This document shows positions 51,397 to 61,151 of a DNA stretch of 64,000 nt, piece after piece (the stretch's first letter is position 1; each line of letters begins with the position of its first letter). The stretch is from Bacteroidia bacterium (GTDB lineage: Bacteria; Bacteroidota; Bacteroidia; UKL13-3), in assembly GCA_025454975.1 (NCBI GenBank), contig JALONK010000012.1, positions 21,038 through 85,037 on the forward strand. The letters run 5' to 3'. A program made the position numbers and the translations under genes. The notes under the pieces are model-generated. The model was not told the origin of the DNA. It saw nothing but the letters and a program-made list of their open reading frames with translations, and ran no database searches.

Positions 51397-51398
51397 GT

Positions 51399-52496
51399 TT
51401 ATTTCTTAAAAGTTTTTCTTCTGTTATTTTCATAATCCTCGAACACAAACTGCCCCAAATTATTAAGGCTGCTGTAAAATGCCTTACCATTATTAATGGA
51501 TGTAAATTCTTGTACAAACTGCATCAAGTATGGGTCGGATGCAATCATAAATGTGGTAATTTTAATTCCTAACCTCCTGCATTGGGCAGCTTGATTTAAG
51601 GTTTTATTTATGATTTTACGATCAAGTCCAAAACTATTTTTATAATACCTGTTTCCTTCTTTCAAACAAGTAGGTTTACCATCGGTAATCATAAACATTT
51701 GTTTGTTTGGATTTTTTCTTCTTCTCAATAAATCCATGGCCAATTCCATTCCTGCATAGGTGTTGGTATGATAAGGACCAACCTGTAAATACGGTAAATC
51801 TTTTATCTCTATTGGCCAAGCATCATTCCCAAATACCAATATATCAAGTGTGTCTTTAGGATATTTGGTTTTTATCAATTCTGCCAATGCCATGGCTACT
51901 TTTTTAGCAGGTGTTATTCGGTCTTCTCCATACAATATCATGCTATGGCTGATGTCAATAAGCAGTACAGTGCTGGTTTGACTTTTATGGTCTTGTTCCT
52001 TTACCTGAAGGTCGTTTTCTGTTAAGGTAAATGAGTTGATACCATGATTGATTTGTGCTTGTTGAATACTTGCCGTAAAATCAATTTGATCTAAACGGTC
52101 GCCAAATTGAAAACTTCTATTGGAAGCAGTTTGTTCATCGCCCATGCCGGGCTTGTAGGTTTGATGGTTACCGCTTTTTGTTTTCTTTATCTTACCAAAA
52201 ACTTCCTCTAATGCCTGTGTTCTAATACTTTTATTGGTTTTAGGTGTAGGTTTTGATTGGTTAATATCGTCTTCGTCACTAATATATCCGTTCTTTTTAA
52301 GGTCGTCAATAAAATCACCCATGCCATAAGTATTATCGGTTAAACGATATTCCTTGTCTAGTTCATTCATCCATTCAAGTGTTTCTGATACCGAGCCGTT
52401 GGTATATTGCATAAGTTGTAAAAATAGTTTTAACAATTCGTCGAAACCGGCTTGTTTTTTTGGAGGAATATATTGGTGGAAAGCGTAATTAAGCAT
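51399..52496 (-). CDS. VWA domain-containing protein
   Basis: TVLLIDISHSMILYGEDRI (MIDAS DxSxS), MFMITDGKPTC. Confidence 0.9.
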   Translation of the reverse strand: MLNYAFHQYIPPKKQAGFDELLKLFLQLMQYTNGSVSETLEWMNELDKEYRLTDNTYGMGDFIDDLKKNGYISDEDDINQSKPTPKTNKSIRTQALEEVFGKIKKTKSGNHQTYKPGMGDEQTASNRSFQFGDRLDQIDFTASIQQAQINHGINSFTLTENDLQVKEQDHKSQTSTVLLIDISHSMILYGEDRITPAKKVAMALAELIKTKYPKDTLDILVFGNDAWPIEIKDLPYLQVGPYHTNTYAGMELAMDLLRRRKNPNKQMFMITDGKPTCLKEGNRYYKNSFGLDRKIINKTLNQAAQCRRLGIKITTFMIASDPYLMQFVQEFTSINNGKAFYSSLNNLGQFVFEDYENNRRKTFKK

Positions 52497-52640
52497 AAGA
52501 TGATTTATAAAAACGAATGTACAAAATTATCATTGGCTAGTAGGATAAATACACGAAAAAAACATAATTGTTTGCAAAAAGTTAACTGTTTAATATTCCT
52601 TTGGCCTTATGTTTGAAGCCCTCTTACCACGTTAATAAAA

Positions 52641-53657
52641 ATGAAAAAAACAGTATTATTCGTTTTAAGCTTATTTGCTTGCTTTTATGTTGCTCACGCT
52701 CAGCAAATTTGTATTGCCTTTTACAACCAAGAAAATCTTTTTGATACCATTAACGATCCTTTGAAAAATGATGATGAATTTTTACCAACTGCCAAAAAAG
52801 CATGGAATACTCAAAAGTATACTACTAAAATAAGTCAGATGGCAAAGGTGATTTCTTCAATTAACAACGGACAAGCGCCTGATGTGCTGGGCATGTGTGA
52901 AGTAGAAAATTTGCAAGTACTGAATGATTTAATCGGAGACAAACAATTAAAATCATCAAAGTTTAAGGCAGTACATGTGGAAGGACCCGACGAAAGAAGT
53001 ATTGATAATGCTTTATTGTACAATACCTCTCAGTTTAAACTCATTAAGGTTCAAACCTATCCTGTTATTTTTGCTGATAAACCTGAATCAAAAACCCGTG
53101 ATGTTTTATTTGTTGAACTTGAGGCTAAAAATAAAACACGTATTGTTTTTTTAGTTAATCATTTTCCTTCTCGTTTGGGTGGAGAAAAAGAAAGTGAACC
53201 ACGCAGGTGGGCAGCCGCTAAGGTTGTACGCAACATTTGCGATTCATTATATGCCCTAAATTTAAACAGGGAAATAATTATTATGGGCGATTTTAACGAT
53301 GAACCTAATAATAGTAGTATGGATAGCGTGATGCGTGCCAAGGGAAATGAATACGACCTTAATGGTGGAAATTTATTCAACTGCATGTACGAATTAAAAC
53401 AAAATGGCGAGGGTTCTCATTATTATCGTGGTCAGCCTTCAATGCTTGATCAAATAATCATCAGTGCCCCGGTAGCCAATTGCACCGGAAAGGTTTGTTA
53501 TGTAAAAAGTTCGGCCACTATTTTTAAACAACCTTGGATGTTTGAACAAGAAGGGAAATTTAAAGGTTCGCCATTACGTACTTATGCAGGTGATAAATAT
53601 CTTGGTGGTTTTAGTGATCACATGCCTGTATTTATTTACCTTACCTTAAAGAAATAA
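52641..53657 (+). CDS. Endonuclease/exonuclease/phosphatase family protein, secreted
   Basis: Signal peptide; IAFYNQENLFDTINDP...FLVNHFPSRLGG...IIMGDFNDEPNNSSM...GGFSDHMPVFIYL. Confidence 0.93.
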   Translation: MKKTVLFVLSLFACFYVAHAQQICIAFYNQENLFDTINDPLKNDDEFLPTAKKAWNTQKYTTKISQMAKVISSINNGQAPDVLGMCEVENLQVLNDLIGDKQLKSSKFKAVHVEGPDERSIDNALLYNTSQFKLIKVQTYPVIFADKPESKTRDVLFVELEAKNKTRIVFLVNHFPSRLGGEKESEPRRWAAAKVVRNICDSLYALNLNREIIIMGDFNDEPNNSSMDSVMRAKGNEYDLNGGNLFNCMYELKQNGEGSHYYRGQPSMLDQIIISAPVANCTGKVCYVKSSATIFKQPWMFEQEGKFKGSPLRTYAGDKYLGGFSDHMPVFIYLTLKK

Positions 53658-53682
53658 CCATCATTCCATAAAAAACATTATT

Positions 53683-54456
53683 ATGAAAACAAAAGAAGAA
53701 ATTGTTAAAGACTGGCTTCCACGTTATACAGGTAGAAGCTTGGATGCTTTTGGCGAATATATTTTATTAACCAACTTCGGTAATTATGTAAACATGTTTG
53801 CTCAAAAGTTTGGGGTTGAAGTGATGGGCACCGATAAACCTATGCAATCGGCTACGGCAGAAAATATTACGATAATAAATTTTGGTATGGGAAGTGCTAT
53901 GGCTGCAACAGTGATGGATTTATTATCTGCTATTTCACCTAAAGCTGTTTTATTTTTAGGCAAATGCGGTGGTTTAAAAAAGAACACTAAAGTTGGAGAT
54001 TTAATTTTGCCGATTGCTGCCATTAGGGGAGAAGGAACAAGTAATGATTATTTAGTTCCTGAAGTACCGGCCTTACCTTCTTTTCGTTTGCAGAAATCAG
54101 TTTCGGCAAGCATAGTAAAACATGATAAGGATTATTGGACAGGAACAGTTTACACAACCAACCGCAGGGTGTGGGAACATGACGAACAATTTAAAGAGTA
54201 TTTAATTGGCACGCGTGCCATGGGCATTGATATGGAAACAGCTACTATTTTTGTAGTTGGTTTTACCAATGGCATACCTAAAGGTGCTTTGTTGTTGGTA
54301 AGTGATAACCCAATGGTTCCTGAAGGGGTTAAAACATCAAAAAGTGACCAATCAGTAACGGCGCAATATGTACAAATGCACCTCGATATTGGTATTGATT
54401 CACTCATCGAATTAAGAGATTCGGGCGAATCAGTAAAACATTTAAGGTTTGAATAA
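53683..54456 (+). CDS. amn: AMP nucleosidase
   Basis: 257 aa nucleoside-phosphorylase fold; DKPMQSATAENITIINFGMGSAMAATVMDLLSAISPKAVLFLGKCGGLKK; GTRAMGIDMETATIFVVGF. Confidence 0.88.
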   Translation: MKTKEEIVKDWLPRYTGRSLDAFGEYILLTNFGNYVNMFAQKFGVEVMGTDKPMQSATAENITIINFGMGSAMAATVMDLLSAISPKAVLFLGKCGGLKKNTKVGDLILPIAAIRGEGTSNDYLVPEVPALPSFRLQKSVSASIVKHDKDYWTGTVYTTNRRVWEHDEQFKEYLIGTRAMGIDMETATIFVVGFTNGIPKGALLLVSDNPMVPEGVKTSKSDQSVTAQYVQMHLDIGIDSLIELRDSGESVKHLRFE

Positions 54457-54466
54457 ATAAGAAAAT

Positions 54467-55792
54467 ATGGTTGTTTTAAGTGCTATGACAGGAGCTCCGG
54501 CCGCTTGGTTGGTGTTCCCCTTTGTATTGTTGTTATTATTAATTGCCATTGGTCCACTCTTTTTTGCGCACTTCTGGCATAAATACTATAAACTGATTGC
54601 CGTAGTTTTAGGTGCAGGTGTTGCAACTTATTATTTAACTCAACTACATCAACCCATTTTAGTTGCCGAAACTTTTGCCGAATACGCTTCTTTTATCAGT
54701 TTGTTATTGGCTTTATACATAGCCGCAGGAGGTATTTATGTGTTTGCCGATTTTGAATCAAAAGCTTCGGTAAATATTGCCTTCTTTATTATTGGTGCAG
54801 TTTTAACCAATGTTATCGGAACTACAGGTGCGTCAATCTTGTTAATCCGACCATTTATGCGCATCAATAGGTATCGTTTAAAACCTTATCATATTGTCTT
54901 TTTTATCTTTTTTATTTCTAACCTTGGCGGATTATTAACACCCATTGGTGACCCACCTTTATTTATGGGATTTCTAAAAGGAGTTCCTTTCTTCTGGACT
55001 ACCCAACATTTAATATTACCATGGATAATAGCCATGCTTGTGCTGAGTATATTGTTTTATTTTTTTGAAAAACGAAATACCGCTTTAGATGATGTTGATG
55101 TGAGTGCCCATTATACTAACAAAATAATTGTACAAGGAAAACAAAATTTTATTTGGTTAGCCTTAATTATCCTTACCGTATTTATTGATCCTAATGTAAT
55201 TGACGGTATTCCATTTATTGAAATGCACGGTAAAAAAGTTTCGTTCATTCGTGAATTGCTGCAACTAACTATTGCATTAATTGCCTATAAAAGTGCTAAT
55301 AAAAAAGCGCTGGAAAGTAATAATTTTAATTTCGAACCCATTTTAGAAGTAGCATTTTTATTCTTTGGTATTTTTATGTGTATGATTCCTGCCTTACAAT
55401 TACTTGAACATGCAGGAAGTAGTAATACATCACCACTAAGTACCCATGTTATTTATTGGGGCACCGGATTGTTTAGCAGTGTGCTTGATAATGCACCAAC
55501 TTACGTAAACTTCTTAGCGCTAACACTCAGTATGTTTGGTTTAAGTGTTGGCAATATCAATGATATTCATACGTTTATAGCATCTGAAAACGCCATTTAT
55601 TTAGAGGCAATTTCTGTTGGTGCAGTGTTTTTTGGTGCCATGACATATATTGGAAATGGTCCGAACTTTATGGTAAAAGCAATTGCTGAAAATGAAGGGG
55701 TAAAAAAAATATACCATACCTATTCTATTGCCGGTTTTGGTTTTAATTTGGTTTGTATTCTTTTGGTAAAGTGCATGGCGCATGAGCGGTAA
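54467..55792 (+). CDS. Sodium:proton antiporter (NhaD/ArsB superfamily)
   Basis: IGTTGASILLIRPFMRINRYR..FFIFFISNLGGLLTPIGDPPLFMGFLKGVPFFW; SSVLDNAPTYVNFLAL; MTYIGNGPNFMVKAIAE. Confidence 0.93.
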   Translation: MVVLSAMTGAPAAWLVFPFVLLLLLIAIGPLFFAHFWHKYYKLIAVVLGAGVATYYLTQLHQPILVAETFAEYASFISLLLALYIAAGGIYVFADFESKASVNIAFFIIGAVLTNVIGTTGASILLIRPFMRINRYRLKPYHIVFFIFFISNLGGLLTPIGDPPLFMGFLKGVPFFWTTQHLILPWIIAMLVLSILFYFFEKRNTALDDVDVSAHYTNKIIVQGKQNFIWLALIILTVFIDPNVIDGIPFIEMHGKKVSFIRELLQLTIALIAYKSANKKALESNNFNFEPILEVAFLFFGIFMCMIPALQLLEHAGSSNTSPLSTHVIYWGTGLFSSVLDNAPTYVNFLALTLSMFGLSVGNINDIHTFIASENAIYLEAISVGAVFFGAMTYIGNGPNFMVKAIAENEGVKKIYHTYSIAGFGFNLVCILLVKCMAHER

Positions 55793-55851
55793 ACTATTGC
55801 AGAATACTTTAATTTTCCTATTTTGCACAACACATCATTCTAATAAAGTAA

Positions 55852-56598
55852 ATGGAATTTTTTAAAGCCTTAGGTACACATGTACTCGCTATGTTAATTA
55901 GTGTAACTTTATTGGTAACAGGTATTTCATTAGTACTTAAGTCATACACACGCCATGGCGATTCTTTAGAGGTGCCTGATTTAAAAGGGGTAAAAATAGA
56001 AGATGCCATTCGCTTATTAGAAGAACAACACTTGCGCTACCAAATTATAGATTCACTTTATTTTGAAGATAAACCGGCCCTGAGCATATTAGAACAAAAC
56101 CCGGTTGCTACTTCTAAGGTTAAAGAAGGACGAATTATTTATTTAACTATCAATACAAATAAGGCTCCTTTGGTTACTATGCCAAATATACAAGATGTTT
56201 CCTTACGTCAGGCTGAATCTATTTTAGCAAATGCCGGTTTAAAAGTAACAAGTACCATTTATAAACCTGATTTAGCGAAGGATGTAGTTTTGGATGTATT
56301 GTATATGAATAGTTCAATAGTTGCAGGAAGAAAAATAGCTAAAGGTACAGGATTAACACTTGTATTAGGTGATGGTTTGGGTGGAGAAAGTACGGAGCTG
56401 CCTGATTTAACAGGATTAACCCTGGATGAGGCAAATAATTTATTAAACACTTCATCGTTATCATTAGGTTCAGTGGTTTACCTTGGTGCTATTAGCGACA
56501 GTGCGTCGGCAGTTGTGGTTCGACAAAACCCGCCATACCAAGCAGATGCTAAAGTAAGTTCAGGTACACCAATTGATTTATTTTTAACACAACAATGA
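55852..56598 (+). CDS. PASTA domain-containing protein with N-terminal TM anchor (three PASTA repeats, no kinase)
   Basis: VPDLKGVKIEDAIRLLEEQHLRYQI..., MPNIQDVSLRQAESILANAGLKV..., LPDLTGLTLDEANNLLNTSSLSLG...QNPPYQADAKVSSGTPIDLFLT. Confidence 0.92.
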   Translation: MEFFKALGTHVLAMLISVTLLVTGISLVLKSYTRHGDSLEVPDLKGVKIEDAIRLLEEQHLRYQIIDSLYFEDKPALSILEQNPVATSKVKEGRIIYLTINTNKAPLVTMPNIQDVSLRQAESILANAGLKVTSTIYKPDLAKDVVLDVLYMNSSIVAGRKIAKGTGLTLVLGDGLGGESTELPDLTGLTLDEANNLLNTSSLSLGSVVYLGAISDSASAVVVRQNPPYQADAKVSSGTPIDLFLTQQ

Positions 56599-59405
56599 GA
56601 AAATGGTTTGCCTTATTGGGGCTATTTACCTTTCAGTACGCAACGGCACAACAAGAAAAACTGTTGCCTGTTGAACCATACGCTGAATTAACCGGTAAGG
56701 ATATTAAGGAACATTCACAACTATTAAAAACAAATCATAATTGGCCAGAGATATTTCCTGTTGCCGATGGTTTTGATTTAGATTCACCTGATACTTTATT
56801 TTGGGGAAAGTTGGATGCGGTTAATACAACAAATGGATATGTAATTTTTAATGCGCAAACCAATAATGGTTCAACTTATAGTGGTGGCGATGGTTCGTTT
56901 GGTGTAATTGATGAATTGCAAACCTTACCCATAAACAGCTTTCAACTTCCCCTTTCATGTTATATTAGCTTCGAATATGAAAGTGGAAATACATTTCAAA
57001 CCGGCGATTCACTTGTATTACAAGCATTAAATGCATCAGGTAATTGGGTGAATATATGGCGTTCGGCTGATGAATTTATAGCGAATACATCTGTAAGTTT
57101 AAACTTCAATAATACTGTACTGTTTCAACAAGCTAACTTTCGCTTGCGATTAGTGGCTTATGCTTCCAGAACCGCTTCAAACACTGCAACCTTTAAAGTA
57201 CATAGGTTTACATTTGCTCCCAAAGGAACATTTCCTTTTTATGAAAATGTATGGTGGAATACCTCACAGCAACAACGCACACAATGGGCGGTAATGCAAG
57301 GTGAGCAACGCAGAAGTAATGAGATAGGATGGGGTAATATAATCAATTTAAATGCCTACAAATTAAATAATCAGCGTTACGCCGGTTCGTTTTTAGATAC
57401 CATTCAATCGCATGCCTTTCAAATTAATGCTTTTAAAAATACCGATTCGGTGTATTTTAGGTTTTACTTTAAAGCATTTACTACAAACCCAACCGATTCA
57501 TTAATTCTTGAATTTAGAAATAACAGTGGATTATGGGTTCGTCAATTGGCCGTTTCCGCTACCCAGGCGCAACAATGGAGAAGTGAATTACAACTCATAA
57601 ATAGGGGAAGATTAAATCATGAACAGTTTCAATTCAGGGTATTAATTAGAGGCAATGCTGATGCAGGCGATACGTTAAAATGGGGGGTTAGCGGTTTTCA
57701 TATTGGGCGTAAGTTGGTACTGCCATTTGTTGATGATTTTAGTACTACTAATATTTACCCTGATGCAGATAAATGGAAAGATAGGTTGGTATTTATCAAT
57801 AATCGCTTTCCTATTCGTCCGCCCAGCTTAAACGTTGCAACCTTTGATGGTTTAAATGCAATAGGAGTACCTTATGGTATTGGCAGAAGTTATTGCGACA
57901 CATTAACGTCATGGCCGATTAAACTTAATGGTTTAGTTGCTTCTGATTCTGTTTATCTTAGTTTTTTTGTACAACCGCGAGGCCTAGGTTTTGCGCCTGA
58001 CTTAGGTGATACCTTAAGCTTATTCGTTCGTTATACCGCAGCATCTGTTGATTCATTTCGCTTGTTATGGAGGAGTGCTCCGGGTAGTTTATTAGATAAC
58101 AGATTCACCTTAATAAGAATACCATTACCAACTGATGTATTACATGATGATTTCCAATTACGATTTATTAATAAAGGGAGCAGAACAGGAAATTTAAATC
58201 ACTGGCACCTTGACTACGTGTATATAAACAAAGGGCGCACCATCAACGATGCTATTACCGATATTGCCATACAAGAAGATCCATCATCTTTATTAAAACC
58301 ATTCTTAAGCATGCCTTATGAACACTTCAAAGTTAATCCTACTGCTTATTTAAGAGATACCCAATATTTTTCTGTTCGAAATAATAGTAATCAAGGATAT
58401 GCAATTGATTACGGTCGAGAAATATTTGATCAGCAAATGAATCGAATAGATAGTTTTGGTACGGTAATAAGTGTGTTTGCACAACAAAGTGAGCAGGTAG
58501 CGGGAATAAAAAAATTAGTTAACCTTGTTACACCATTTACAACAGATTCGGTGGTGTTTCACAGTAGATTTTATACAAGACTAGGCACTACATTTGATAA
58601 TATTCGCTCTAACGATACGATTTGGCAACAAACTTATTTTGGTAATTATTATGCTTATGACGACGGAACTGCCGAAGCGGGATATGCCATACAAAATGCC
58701 CCGGGTAAAGCAGCTTTAAGGTATGTATTTGCCAAACCCGATACTTTGTATGGAATGGCAGTGCATTTTAATAGAAGCAAGATAGATGTAAGTGGATTAA
58801 GCTTTAATTTAATGGTATGGAAAAATATTTCTCCGGCCGAAGAAGTATTGTTAAGAATACCTGCGAAGGCTGTTTATTTTAATGCCCGTAATGGATTTCA
58901 TTATGTAAAATTTGACCAACCAATTCCGGTTTCAAATACCGTTTATATTGGATGGGAGCAAAACCAAATATTCGATTTAAATGTTGGTTTTGATTTAAAT
59001 TATAAAGTGAGTGATTTTTATTTACCTAACCCCGAAATGTTTTATAATGTGCAAGGATTGTGGCAACCAACAGGTTTATGGGGAGCTTTAATGATGCGCC
59101 CAATAGTAGGGAAGTGGATTGATCCTCCTCCTGTTGGAGCGAATGAGCCTATTGTTGAAAAAATTGCACCTTCATTTGTTTTATATCCGAATCCTGCACA
59201 ATCCTATTTAAACATTGGTGAATTACAGCATTTCGAACCACAGGAAATAGGTATCTATAGTAGCAATGGAATCTTGCAAAAAACTTTTTATTATACCAAT
59301 CAAAGTTTAGAAATATCTGATCTTTCACCGGGTTTATACTTTGTGAAAGTGAGTGATAATAAACAACAATCCATCACTAAAAAATTATTAATTACACCAA
59401 AATAA
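56595..59405 (+). CDS. Large secreted protein with T9SS type A sorting domain
   Basis: 936 aa, signal peptide, C-term FVLYPNPAQSYLNIGELQ...LSPGLYFVKVSDNKQQSITKKLLITPK; 4-nt overlap with upstream PASTA gene. Confidence 0.88.
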   Translation: MRKWFALLGLFTFQYATAQQEKLLPVEPYAELTGKDIKEHSQLLKTNHNWPEIFPVADGFDLDSPDTLFWGKLDAVNTTNGYVIFNAQTNNGSTYSGGDGSFGVIDELQTLPINSFQLPLSCYISFEYESGNTFQTGDSLVLQALNASGNWVNIWRSADEFIANTSVSLNFNNTVLFQQANFRLRLVAYASRTASNTATFKVHRFTFAPKGTFPFYENVWWNTSQQQRTQWAVMQGEQRRSNEIGWGNIINLNAYKLNNQRYAGSFLDTIQSHAFQINAFKNTDSVYFRFYFKAFTTNPTDSLILEFRNNSGLWVRQLAVSATQAQQWRSELQLINRGRLNHEQFQFRVLIRGNADAGDTLKWGVSGFHIGRKLVLPFVDDFSTTNIYPDADKWKDRLVFINNRFPIRPPSLNVATFDGLNAIGVPYGIGRSYCDTLTSWPIKLNGLVASDSVYLSFFVQPRGLGFAPDLGDTLSLFVRYTAASVDSFRLLWRSAPGSLLDNRFTLIRIPLPTDVLHDDFQLRFINKGSRTGNLNHWHLDYVYINKGRTINDAITDIAIQEDPSSLLKPFLSMPYEHFKVNPTAYLRDTQYFSVRNNSNQGYAIDYGREIFDQQMNRIDSFGTVISVFAQQSEQVAGIKKLVNLVTPFTTDSVVFHSRFYTRLGTTFDNIRSNDTIWQQTYFGNYYAYDDGTAEAGYAIQNAPGKAALRYVFAKPDTLYGMAVHFNRSKIDVSGLSFNLMVWKNISPAEEVLLRIPAKAVYFNARNGFHYVKFDQPIPVSNTVYIGWEQNQIFDLNVGFDLNYKVSDFYLPNPEMFYNVQGLWQPTGLWGALMMRPIVGKWIDPPPVGANEPIVEKIAPSFVLYPNPAQSYLNIGELQHFEPQEIGIYSSNGILQKTFYYTNQSLEISDLSPGLYFVKVSDNKQQSITKKLLITPK

Positions 59406-59411
59406 TAAACT

Positions 59412-59711
59412 ATGACAGACATTACCGTAATTGAATTAAAAGAGCGTTTAGATAAGGGTGAAAAACCTGTAATTATTGATGTAAGAGAAGTGCACGAGTA
59501 TGAAGAATACAATATTGGAGCAACCTTAATTCCATTAGGTGAACTTCCCGGACGTATTGAAGAATTGGCTGCATACAAACAACAAGAGGTTATCGTGCAT
59601 TGCAGGTCGGGTGCAAGAAGTGCCACTGCAAAAATGTTTTTATTGGATAATGGTTTCGAGCAAGTGCGGAATTTGATGGGAGGGATGTTGGCTTGGCGAG
59701 AGTTGGAATAA
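59412..59711 (+). CDS. Rhodanese-like domain protein
   Basis: 99 aa; PVIIDVREVHEYEEYNI...VIVHCRSGARSATAKMFLLDNGFEQVRNLMGGMLAW. Confidence 0.94.
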   Translation: MTDITVIELKERLDKGEKPVIIDVREVHEYEEYNIGATLIPLGELPGRIEELAAYKQQEVIVHCRSGARSATAKMFLLDNGFEQVRNLMGGMLAWRELE

Positions 59712-60074
59712 GTGTTTTATGATAGCTTGATTGTTATTTTAATAAAGCATTACAATAATTATTATTTCGTAAAGCGTTCATCAATGGGTTGGTGTAAACT
59801 TGTTTATGGATGATGTATTGTAGGTTTATTGATTTAGACTTAATAGAAGTTATTTATGCAAAGAGTTGGATGCTTACACAAATTAAGGGAAGAACTGAGT
59901 TATTTAAACAACATCTCGCCCAATTAATTTGGATTAGTTATTAGCTATCCGGTTTTTCTATCATTAAAACTTTAATTTAAAAATTGACGAGGCTGTAAAC
60001 GCACCCTAAAAGTTGTGTTATTATATTTTAAAGGAGTTTTGCAACAGCTAAGTGTGTTATAGGCTGTGTTTCTT

Positions 60075-60971
60075 CTATACGTTGTAACCCCAATGTTCTA
60101 GCTGTTTTTTTAGGTCGTAAAAGGATTCCTTGACAGCCTTAGAATATTCTAAATACAAAACTCCTGAAATGTCTGAAGGAATTTCAATAGAACCTTTTTT
60201 CAAAATGATAATTCGTCTATTTTCTTGGTCTTGAAATTTACCAAGAAAATAACCTAGTTCGAAAATCACATTTTGTCTTGCTCTTTTATTACCCTCTGCA
60301 TCATCGTCAGGTGTGAATAATACGATTGCTGCGGAGCACTCGCTTGCTAGTCTTTCGAATTTTGAAATAATGGTGTCAATTGAGTTATTTGGTTTGTCCT
60401 GCAACACTATTGGTTCAAGTTTAAAATCATCTTTTAAAATATTACAGAGCTCCAGTCTTGACTTGTCGTCTCTACCATGCACAACAAATATTTTCTTATT
60501 ATTTATTGTGATATTCGGTTGGTCTTTACCAAGTTTGATTTTTACATCCTCAAGTTTTATAGGCTTATTCTCTTGAACCTTCCGAAAGTCCTTTGTGAAG
60601 GATAAGACATTTTCTTTTGTTAAACCAATTTGTTTAAGGTTATTTATTACGCCAGTATAGTCGAGCTTTGTTTGATGCCATTTTGCGAAATTGATTAAAA
60701 TGGCAGTAATAAATTCATCAAATGAATCATAGTCTTGGTCATACCAAGCACTCATTAAATGTAAAAATGCCTTTTCTTCAACTTCAGTATTGTGATAACC
60801 AAGAATAACAACATTACTGCGTCTATTAACTTCTCTTTTGCAATCATTCCATATATCATCAATGTTGTTTTCGATTGCAAATAATTCAAACTCTTTTGCA
60901 TGAAGATACTCTCCAATTTTGAGTCTTTTTAGGTTTGCATATAAAGGTTTTAATTTAGGTTCTATGTCCAT
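60075..60971 (-). CDS. TIR-like nucleotide-binding domain protein (CAP12/Pycsar-type TIR family), probable immune effector
   Basis: C-terminal KKIFVVHGRDDKSRLELCNILKDDFKLEPIVLQDKPNNSIDTIISKFERLASECSAAIVLFTPDDDAEGNKRARQNVIFELGYFLGKF; start refined from TTG 61073 to MDIEPKLKPLYANLKRLKIGEYL (60971). Confidence 0.88.
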   Translation of the reverse strand: MDIEPKLKPLYANLKRLKIGEYLHAKEFELFAIENNIDDIWNDCKREVNRRSNVVILGYHNTEVEEKAFLHLMSAWYDQDYDSFDEFITAILINFAKWHQTKLDYTGVINNLKQIGLTKENVLSFTKDFRKVQENKPIKLEDVKIKLGKDQPNITINNKKIFVVHGRDDKSRLELCNILKDDFKLEPIVLQDKPNNSIDTIISKFERLASECSAAIVLFTPDDDAEGNKRARQNVIFELGYFLGKFQDQENRRIIILKKGSIEIPSDISGVLYLEYSKAVKESFYDLKKQLEHWGYNV

Positions 60972-61010
60972 GTGTAATATTTTTATTCTAATTTTTTCGT
61001 CAATGTAGAA

Positions 61011-61147
61011 GCTAACGGTTTCGGGCTTGGCGAAGGGTGGGATTTTCACCACAAATGTTGATGCGGAGCACAAAACTTTCCGTTACCATATAACTGTCTA
61101 CGGAGCACAAAGCCCTGCCTATTGCAAATGGGCAGTTAGTTGCTGGC
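61011..61147. repeat. Palindrome-rich spacer element between RT and TIR genes
   Basis: GCTAAC...GGGCTT at left, AAGCCC...GTTAGTTGC at right (inverted termini), internal direct repeat CGGAGCACAAA at 61064 and 61101. Confidence 0.45.
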
Positions 61148-61151
61148 ATTA

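Noticed and set aside
60972-61073. N-terminal extension of the TIR ORF (MCSASTFVVKIPPFAKPETVSFYIDEKIRIKILH)
   Set aside because: Starts at TTG and is read from the spacer repeat; internal ATG at 60971 is a better start.
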